Below, one piece after another: positions 6,138 through 11,728 of a DNA stretch of 11,728 bases. The stretch's first letter is position 1; every line of letters begins with the position of its first letter. The notes below the pieces were generated by a model that saw only the letters and a list, made by a program, of their open reading frames with translations, did not search any database and was not told the origin of the DNA. The stretch spans positions 1 to 11,728 of the forward strand of contig JABMRG010000072.1 in assembly GCA_013202935.1 (NCBI GenBank), written 5' to 3'. Position numbers and translations under genes: made by a program. Source of the stretch: Candidatus Omnitrophota bacterium. GTDB taxonomy: Bacteria > Omnitrophota > Gorgyraeia > JABMRG01.

Positions 6138-7057
6138 AAAAAGATCTTATATCAATAAAGGATTTAAGCAAGAATGAGATAGGGGAGCTTTTTGAGCTTG
6201 CTAAGGAGCTTAAACAAGAGCCATCTGCTTATTATGAGAAGCTAAAAGGCAGGTCCTTAGGCCTTATATTCCAGAAACCATCTAACAGGACAAGGGTCTC
6301 TTTCGAGGTGGGCATGCATCAGTTTGGCGGCTATACTGTATATTTAGGCCCTGATGATATAAAACTTGGTGTAAGAGAAACTACAAAGGATATAGCGCTT
6401 ACTCTTTCCAGATACCTTGATGTTATAGTTGCAAGGACGTTTTCGCATCAGGATATAGTAGAGCTGGCAGAGAATGCTACTATTCCTGTGATAAACGGTT
6501 TGAGCGACCTTCTACATCCATGCCAGGCATTAGCTGATATATTTACCATAAAAGAGAAGTCTGATAAGTTGGAAGGCGTAAAGTTGGCGTTTATAGGTGA
6601 TGGTAATAATGTGGTTCATTCACTACTTTATTGTGGAGCTAAGATGGGCCTTAATATTTCTTTAGCGACACCTAGAGGATATGAACCAGATACTAGTATA
6701 CTCGAAGAATCAAAAACGATAGCAGAAAAAACAGGTGCTAATATAGATATTGTGAAAGATAAGCATCGGGCGGTTGAAGATGCAGATGTCATCTATACAG
6801 ATGTCTGGGTATCTATGGGCCAGGAAGCAGAAAGAAAAAAGAGGCTTAAGGCGTTTAAGGATTTTCAGATCAATTCAGAACTTCTCAGCAAGGCAAAGAA
6901 GGATTGCATAGTTATGCATTGCCTTCCTGCGCATAGAGGGGAAGAGATCACAGGTGAGGTTATAGACGGCCCTAACTCAATAGTGTTTGATCAGGCAGAA
7001 AATAGGCTGCATATTCAGAAGGCGATATTATTAAAGTTGTTAGATAAGGGAGTATAA
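6134..7057 (+). CDS. argF: Ornithine carbamoyltransferase
   Basis: Joins carbamoyl phosphate to ornithine to give citrulline; a cytoplasmic trimer in the family. The 307 residues are the usual length. The carbamoyl-phosphate loop reads KPSNRTRVSFEVG (48-60), with Asn51 where the classical motif has Ser-Thr-Arg-Thr-Arg. HPCQALAD (128-135), GDGNNVVHSL (155-164, ornithine side) and DVWVSMGQE (223-231, the SMG loop) follow. HCLPAHRG (262-269) holds the catalytic cysteine, and FDQAENRLHIQKAIL lies at the end. The SMG loop and HCLP support ornithine rather than aspartate as substrate. It overlaps argD by 4 bases; the only upstream purine run, GAGG (6117-6120), is 13 bases away. It contains the operon's single CGN arginine codon (CGG, Arg212). 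carAB, the source of carbamoyl phosphate, is not in the window. Confidence 0.97.
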   Translation: MKKDLISIKDLSKNEIGELFELAKELKQEPSAYYEKLKGRSLGLIFQKPSNRTRVSFEVGMHQFGGYTVYLGPDDIKLGVRETTKDIALTLSRYLDVIVARTFSHQDIVELAENATIPVINGLSDLLHPCQALADIFTIKEKSDKLEGVKLAFIGDGNNVVHSLLYCGAKMGLNISLATPRGYEPDTSILEESKTIAEKTGANIDIVKDKHRAVEDADVIYTDVWVSMGQEAERKKRLKAFKDFQINSELLSKAKKDCIVMHCLPAHRGEEITGEVIDGPNSIVFDQAENRLHIQKAILLKLLDKGV

Positions 7058-7058
7058 T

Positions 7059-8237
7059 ATGAGCAAAAAGATAGTACTTGCATATTCAGGCGGGTTGGAT
7101 ACCTCCGTTGCTATAAAGTGGCTTAGGGATAAGGGTTTTGATGTCATAGCCTGCCTTGTAGATGTTGGGCAAAAGGGCGATTTTGAGAAAGCCAAGAGCA
7201 AGGCGAAAAAGATAGGTGCGTCTAAGATATATGTTGTAGATGCAAAAGATGAGTTTGCAAAAGAGTTTATACTTCCTGCGCTTAAGGCAGATGCTGTATA
7301 TGAGGATAAGTATTTTCTTGCAACAGCCCTTTCAAGGCCGCTGATAGCAAAGGCATTGGCAGATGTAGCAAAGAAAGAAGGGGCAAGATATGTTTCCCAT
7401 GGCTGCACAGGCAAAGGTAATGACCAGGTAAGGATAGAGGTATCATTAGAGGCATTAGCATCAGGCCTTTCTGTTATTGCTCCTTTAAGAGAATGGGAGT
7501 TTAAATCAAGAAATCAGGAGCTTGCGTATGCCAAGAAACATAATATACCTGTTGAGGCGACAAAAAAGAGCCCCTATAGCTTAGATGAGAACCTATGGGG
7601 AGTAAGTATAGAGTGTGGTGTCTTGGAAAATCCTTCCAAAGAGCCGCCTAAAGATGCTTATCAGATTACCAAGGATCCCAAGAATACGCCTGCTAAACCG
7701 CTATATCTTACAATCGGTTTTGAAAAGGGTATTCCCAAAACAATAAATGGCAGGAAATATAAACCAGTAGATCTTATATCGAAGCTGAGTAAAATAGGTG
7801 CTGACTATGGTATAGGAAGAAGTGATATGATTGAAAATAGGCTTGTGGGTATTAAGTCAAGAGAGATATATGAGGCGCCTGCCGCATATATGCTTCATAC
7901 CGCGCATAAGGAACTTGAGGCATTAGTCTTGGACAGGGAGCTGTCCCACTTTAAAGAGCTCATAGCGCAGAAATACTCAGAGCTTATATACTATGGCCTC
8001 TGGTATAGCCCGCTTAAGAAGTCGCTTGATAAGTTTATAGATGATACGCAAAAGAGAGTTACAGGGCAAATTAGGCTAAAGCTTTATAAGGGCAGCTGTA
8101 CAGTTGTAGGCAGAAAATCTAAGAACTCTCTTTACAAAGAAGAACTGGCAACCTATTCAGAAAAGGATACATTTGACCATAAGGCCGCAGAGGGCTTTAT
8201 AAAGATCTGGGGCCTACCATACAGGAGACAGTCATGA
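7059..8237 (+). CDS. argG: Argininosuccinate synthase
   Basis: Condenses citrulline and aspartate to argininosuccinate using ATP, releasing AMP and pyrophosphate. It is a PP-loop (N-type ATP pyrophosphatase) enzyme of 392 residues, the short form common outside enteric bacteria. The PP-loop is AYSGGLDTSVAIKWL (residues 8-22). IACLVDVGQ (30-38), LATALSRPLIAKAL (87-100), HGCTGKGNDQVR (114-125), and ATKKSPYSLDENLWG with SIECGVLE follow as family blocks. The C-terminal helix used in tetramer formation is present. It begins one base after the argF stop with GGGAG (7048-7052) 6 bases upstream, and overlaps argH by 4 bases (ATGA). All 16 arginine codons are AGA or AGG. Confidence 0.98.
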   Translation: MSKKIVLAYSGGLDTSVAIKWLRDKGFDVIACLVDVGQKGDFEKAKSKAKKIGASKIYVVDAKDEFAKEFILPALKADAVYEDKYFLATALSRPLIAKALADVAKKEGARYVSHGCTGKGNDQVRIEVSLEALASGLSVIAPLREWEFKSRNQELAYAKKHNIPVEATKKSPYSLDENLWGVSIECGVLENPSKEPPKDAYQITKDPKNTPAKPLYLTIGFEKGIPKTINGRKYKPVDLISKLSKIGADYGIGRSDMIENRLVGIKSREIYEAPAAYMLHTAHKELEALVLDRELSHFKELIAQKYSELIYYGLWYSPLKKSLDKFIDDTQKRVTGQIRLKLYKGSCTVVGRKSKNSLYKEELATYSEKDTFDHKAAEGFIKIWGLPYRRQS

Positions 8238-9616
8238 CAAAAAAGCTATGGGGTGGAAGGTTTAAGAGTGAGCAGGATCCTGTCTTTTGGCAGTTTCAGA
8301 GCTCTATCGACTACGATAAAGAATTGGCAGAGTATGATATAGAGGGAAGTATTGCCCATGTTAAGATGCTTGATAAGGCTAAGATCATACCGAAGAAACA
8401 GGCGCAGTCTCTTTTAAAGGTACTCTCCCAGATTCTAAAGAGCATCCAGAACAATACTTTTAAGATAGACCCTAAGGCAGAGGATATACATACTGCCATA
8501 TATTTAGCAATCAAGAAAAAACTGGATAAGACAGCAGACTATTTACATACAGCAAGATCCAGAAACGATCAGGTAGTTCTTGACCTTAGGATGTACTGTA
8601 AGGATAAGCTATCTCTGGTAATCAGCCAGGTCAAGAAATTACAACTTGCATTGGTTAATCTTGCTAAATCGAATATGGATGTTGTTATACCAGGCCTTAC
8701 ACATACACAGCATGCTGTGCCTATATTATTATCACATCAGATCTTGGCTTATGTAAGTATGCTTGAAAGAGATGCAGAAAGGTTATCAGGGGCAAGAGAA
8801 AGGTCTGATGAGATGCCACTTGGTTCATGTGCGTTGGCAGGAACATCATTCACAATAGACAGAAAGTATGTTGCTAAGCTTTTAGGATTTTCAACCTTAA
8901 GCGAAAACAGTATAGATGCTGTAAGTGACAGGGATTTTGTAATAGAGGCCTTATCTGCTACATCTATTATGTTTATGCATATCTCAAGGTTCTGCGAGGA
9001 TATGATACTCTTTGCGACATCTGAATTTGACTTTATAGATATAAGCGAAGCATATTGCACAGGCTCAAGCATAATGCCGCAGAAGAAAAACCCAGATGCG
9101 CTAGAGCTCATAAGAGGGGCGAGCTCAAAGGCCTATGCAAACCTTAACTCTTGCTTAGTCATGATGAAAGGCTTACCCCTAGCCTATAACAGGGATATGC
9201 AGCTTGATAAAGAACCATTGTTTAGTTCGATTAAACTTTCTGAAGATGCCCTTACAATTTTAACAGGTTTGGTTAAGACGCTAAAAATAAAGAGGGAAAG
9301 TATTGTAAGAAATTTAGAGCAGGATCAGTCTATATTTGCACTTGATATAGCAGATTACCTTGTAAATAAAAAAATGCCATTTACAGAGGCACATAAAGTA
9401 ACCGGCAAGATAGTAGCTTATGCTATTGATAAGAATTTAAAGATTTCAAATCTTCCGATAGCTGAACTAAAGAAATTTGCCAAGGAGTTTGGAGAGGATA
9501 TATACAAGGTATTCGATGCTAAAAGATCTGTTATGTCAAAGAGGTCAATAGGAAGCACTAATCCGCTTCTTGTAAGGCAGCAGATAGACAAGTGGCTCAA
9601 AAAATTAAAAGGATAA
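8234..9616 (+). CDS. argH: Argininosuccinate lyase
   Basis: Splits argininosuccinate into arginine and fumarate, the last step of the pathway; a homotetramer of the aspartase/fumarase superfamily. The 460 residues match the family. The N-terminus KKLWGGRFKSEQDP (residues 3-16) is typical. The three conserved regions that build the active site are LHTARSRNDQV (104-114), GLTHTQHAVP (154-163, catalytic-type histidine) and the signature GSSIMPQKKNPD (277-288, mobile serine loop). SMGxLPLAYNRD-type GLPLAYNRDMQLDKE follows. The start has AGGAG (8223-8227) 6 bases upstream and overlaps argG. This is the last gene of the arg block; lysA starts after 3 bases. All 18 arginine codons are AGA or AGG, and this bias stops at its 3' end. 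Confidence 0.98.
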   Translation: MTKKLWGGRFKSEQDPVFWQFQSSIDYDKELAEYDIEGSIAHVKMLDKAKIIPKKQAQSLLKVLSQILKSIQNNTFKIDPKAEDIHTAIYLAIKKKLDKTADYLHTARSRNDQVVLDLRMYCKDKLSLVISQVKKLQLALVNLAKSNMDVVIPGLTHTQHAVPILLSHQILAYVSMLERDAERLSGARERSDEMPLGSCALAGTSFTIDRKYVAKLLGFSTLSENSIDAVSDRDFVIEALSATSIMFMHISRFCEDMILFATSEFDFIDISEAYCTGSSIMPQKKNPDALELIRGASSKAYANLNSCLVMMKGLPLAYNRDMQLDKEPLFSSIKLSEDALTILTGLVKTLKIKRESIVRNLEQDQSIFALDIADYLVNKKMPFTEAHKVTGKIVAYAIDKNLKISNLPIAELKKFAKEFGEDIYKVFDAKRSVMSKRSIGSTNPLLVRQQIDKWLKKLKG

Positions 9617-9619
9617 ACA

Positions 9620-10876
9620 ATGCATCATTTTAAATATCGAAATAACAGGCTATACTGTGAATCAGTAGATATAGAGACGATAGCAGAAGAGGTAGGCACG
9701 CCATTCTACCTATACAGCTATAAGACACTGATCGACCATTATAGAAAGATAAGAGATGCCTTTAAGGGGCTAAAGCCCATTATATGCTTTTCAATGAAGT
9801 CCAATTCCAATCTTTCTGTATGCAGGGCTCTTGTCAAGCAGGGTGCAGGGCTTGATATAGTCTCAGGCGGTGAGCTTTTTAAAGCACAAAAGATAAAGGC
9901 AGATCCTAGAAAAATAGTATATGCGAGTGTTGGAAAGACCGCATTAGAGATAGATAAGGCGCTAAGAGCAGGTATACTCTTTTTTAATGTAGAGTCTGTG
10001 CCAGAGCTTATTATGATTGAGAAACTCTGCGCGCGCCTTAAAAAAAGAGCAAAGGTCGCTATAAGGGTAAACCCTGGCGTAAGAGCAGACACTCACAAGT
10101 ATATAACAACCGGCACAAAGGAGAATAAGTTTGGTATAGATGAAAATACTGCAGCTTCTATATTCAGGCAGAGGGAGAAGTTTTCCCATCTTGATATAGT
10201 AGGTATACATATACATATAGGTTCGCAGATAACCCAGAGAGAGCCTTTCATAAAGGCTCTTAAGAAGGCCTCTGTCTTAATAAGAGCACTGCGTGCTCAA
10301 GGCGTAAAGATAGACTATCTTAATATAGGTGGTGGCTTAGGGATTATCTATCACAAGGAGAGGCCACAGACAGCTAAGGAGTTTGCTAAGGCGGTTGTGC
10401 CGTTACTTAAGAAACTGGATGTAAAACTTATACTTGAACCGGGAAGGTTTATATCCGGAAACAGCGGCATACTAGTTACAAGAGTTCTTTATGTTAAGAG
10501 GTCTCCCAGCAAGAACTTTATGATTGTTGATGCTGGCATGAATGATCTTATGAGGCCAAGCCTCTACAGTGCATACCATGATATACTACCTATTAGGCGT
10601 AGCCGCGCTACTCGTAGAAAATTTGATGTGGTAGGCCCGATCTGTGAAAGCGGTGATTTTCTGGCTAAGGAGAGAATACTATCACAGTCTGATGAAGGTG
10701 ATTACCTTGCAGCAATGGGTGCAGGAGCATATGGGTTTTCTATGTCGAGCAATTACAACGCACGCCCACGCGTTGCTGAAGTTATGGTTATAAATGGCAG
10801 CTATTATATTACACGCAATAGAGAAAGCTACGAGGACCTGATCAGAGGAGAGAAGATACCAAAGGTGTTGAGATAG
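9620..10876 (+). CDS. lysA: Diaminopimelate decarboxylase
   Basis: PLP enzyme that decarboxylates meso-diaminopimelate to lysine, the final step of lysine synthesis. It has the fold-type III alanine-racemase-like barrel and 418 residues, normal for the family. The start FKYRNNRLYCESVDIETIAE is typical. The PLP lysine is Lys60 in CFSMKSNSN. GLDIVSGGEL (77-86), KFGID (170-174), HIHIGSQIT (197-205), NIGGGLGI (235-242), EPGRFISG (273-280) and VDAGMNDLMRPSLY (303-316) follow. GPICESGD (339-346) supplies Cys342, and GAYGFSMSSNYNARPR lies near the end. The loop at residues about 326-334 is an arginine-rich RRSRATRRK that looks lineage-specific. AAGGA (9609-9613) precedes the ATG by 6 bases. Nine of its 33 arginine codons are CGN, unlike the arg genes before it. 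The stop is directly followed by the dapF ATG. Confidence 0.97.
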   Translation: MHHFKYRNNRLYCESVDIETIAEEVGTPFYLYSYKTLIDHYRKIRDAFKGLKPIICFSMKSNSNLSVCRALVKQGAGLDIVSGGELFKAQKIKADPRKIVYASVGKTALEIDKALRAGILFFNVESVPELIMIEKLCARLKKRAKVAIRVNPGVRADTHKYITTGTKENKFGIDENTAASIFRQREKFSHLDIVGIHIHIGSQITQREPFIKALKKASVLIRALRAQGVKIDYLNIGGGLGIIYHKERPQTAKEFAKAVVPLLKKLDVKLILEPGRFISGNSGILVTRVLYVKRSPSKNFMIVDAGMNDLMRPSLYSAYHDILPIRRSRATRRKFDVVGPICESGDFLAKERILSQSDEGDYLAAMGAGAYGFSMSSNYNARPRVAEVMVINGSYYITRNRESYEDLIRGEKIPKVLR

Positions 10877-11692
10877 ATGAAAAAGATACAATTTACCAAA
10901 ATGGTTGCAACAGGCAATGACTTTGTTGTAGTTGACGACCGCAGGTCCCAGATTAAAGTACCAAGGCCTAAACTTGCTCGCCAATTTTGTGACAGAAAGT
11001 TGTCCATAGGCTCAGACGGGCTTCTTATCCTGGAGAAGTCTAAGCGAGCAGACTTTAAAATGCGGATATTCAACCCTGATGGTTCTGAACCGGATATGTG
11101 CGGTAATGGTTCACGCTGCATAGCTTTGTATGCAAGGCTAAATAGAATAGTAGGTTCAAAGATGCGCATAGAGACAAAAGCAGGTATCTTGAAAGCTTCG
11201 GTCACAAAGAGTATGGTGAAGATAAACATGACAGGACCAGAGGATTTATGCTTGAATATTAATCTTAAGGTAGATGGGAAAAACCGCAGGCTTCATTATA
11301 TAAACACAGGTGTTCCCCATGTTGTATATTTTGTTAATAATATTGAAAAAGTAGATCTTTTTAATCTTGGCAGGGCTATCAGATTTCACAAGAAGTTTGC
11401 CCCGCAAGGCACGAATGTAAATATAGTACAAGCAGAGGGCAAGAACGCCATTCTAGTGAGGACATATGAAAGAGGCGTTGAAGAGGAGACCCTAGCATGC
11501 GGTACAGGCTCTGCTGCCTCAGCTATAATATCAGGTATGATAAAAGGCTATAACTCGCCAGTAAGGGTGAATACAAAAGGCGGAAAGTTAAATATATATT
11601 TTAAACTAAAGGATAATAAAGTTACAGATGTCTTTCTTGAAGGAGAAGCAAAAGAAGTATTTAAAGGAAAGTGGGGTAACCAAAATGTTTAA
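10877..11692 (+). CDS. dapF: Diaminopimelate epimerase
   Basis: Interconverts LL- and meso-diaminopimelate without a cofactor, supplying both LysA and peptidoglycan synthesis. The 271 residues match the family. Two symmetrical half-domains each provide one catalytic cysteine: Cys75 in DMCGNGSRC (73-81) and Cys208 in ETLACGTGSAA (204-214). The N-terminal KMVATGNDFVVVD (8-20), FNPDGSEPD (65-73) and the GTNVNIVQ and YERGVEEET segments are characteristic. The ATG at 10877 touches the lysA stop (TAG-ATG, no gap), and GAGG/GAGAGAAG purine runs lie upstream. Its last 8 bases overlap the dapA start. Seven of 18 arginine codons are CGN. Confidence 0.97.
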   Translation: MKKIQFTKMVATGNDFVVVDDRRSQIKVPRPKLARQFCDRKLSIGSDGLLILEKSKRADFKMRIFNPDGSEPDMCGNGSRCIALYARLNRIVGSKMRIETKAGILKASVTKSMVKINMTGPEDLCLNINLKVDGKNRRLHYINTGVPHVVYFVNNIEKVDLFNLGRAIRFHKKFAPQGTNVNIVQAEGKNAILVRTYERGVEEETLACGTGSAASAIISGMIKGYNSPVRVNTKGGKLNIYFKLKDNKVTDVFLEGEAKEVFKGKWGNQNV

Positions 11693-11728
11693 AGGTTCTA
11701 TGGTCGCGATAATCACACCTTTTAAGAA
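11685..11728 (+). CDS. dapA: 4-hydroxy-tetrahydrodipicolinate synthase, N-terminus only
   Basis: The first 14 codons read MFKGSMVAIITPFK and run off the right edge. This is the usual opening of DapA, the aldolase that condenses pyruvate with aspartate semialdehyde at the entry to diaminopimelate synthesis (first beta strand plus the AxxTPF motif). The start overlaps dapF by 8 bases, with a GGGG run (11673-11676) 8 bases upstream. The position after lysA-dapF supports the call. The catalytic lysine and the rest lie outside the window, so related N-acetylneuraminate-lyase-family members cannot be fully excluded. Confidence 0.85.
   Translation, partial: MFKGSMVAIITPFK

Noticed and set aside
1..11728. 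A novel defence, mobile or secondary-metabolite system
   Set aside because: Every gene except the first belongs to a well-known core family, there are no repeats, integrases, attachment sites or unknown gene clusters, and no stretch over 300 bases lacks a gene.

Overview
This window is a dense, one-directional block of core metabolism from an AT-rich bacterium. In order it holds the 3' part of a HEAT-repeat lipoprotein gene, the ribosomal pair rplM-rpsI, a complete arginine operon argC-argJ-argB-argD-argF-argG-argH, then lysA-dapF and the first 44 bases of dapA. All genes are on the + strand. The only intergenic gaps longer than 10 bases are 840-906 and 1748-1898, and both carry control signals. 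No RNA gene, mobile element, CRISPR array or defence/toxin gene was seen.

Organism: the protein variants, heavy AGA/AGG and ATA codon use, AT-rich spacers, and an argCJBDFGH cluster running straight into lysA-dapF-dapA suggest a deep-branching uncultured lineage. I lean toward the PVC side, for example Candidatus Omnitrophota. This is inference from general resemblance, not from a marker tree.

Region 1 (1-839) is the end of a surface or periplasmic lipoprotein with HEAT repeats. Its reading frame stays open to the left window edge. Region 2 (840-1747) is rplM-rpsI behind a sigma-70-type promoter (TTGACA-17-TACAAT) with a very short leader. Region 3 (1748-1898) holds a two-tier terminator hairpin. 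The right arm of that hairpin overlaps a perfect-consensus promoter (TTGACA-17-TATAAT) that drives the arginine operon. Between this promoter and argC lies an AT-rich inverted repeat that is a candidate operator. Region 4 (1899-9616) makes arginine from glutamate by the acetyl-recycling route: ArgJ both makes N-acetylglutamate and recovers the acetyl group, ArgB, ArgC and ArgD convert it to N-acetylornithine, and ArgF, ArgG and ArgH turn ornithine into arginine. Genes overlap by 1-4 bases or are separated by 1-5 bases, implying translational coupling. Region 5 (9620-end) continues without a gap into lysine/diaminopimelate synthesis (lysA, dapF, dapA), which also feeds peptidoglycan.

The most notable observation is a codon-use shift. 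The seven arg genes use AGA/AGG for 94 of 95 arginine codons by my hand count, while the flanking genes use CGN for 37 of 96. The boundaries fall at argC and at the argH/lysA junction. I found no new biological system in the window. The remaining findings concern regulation, codon use and local motif variants.
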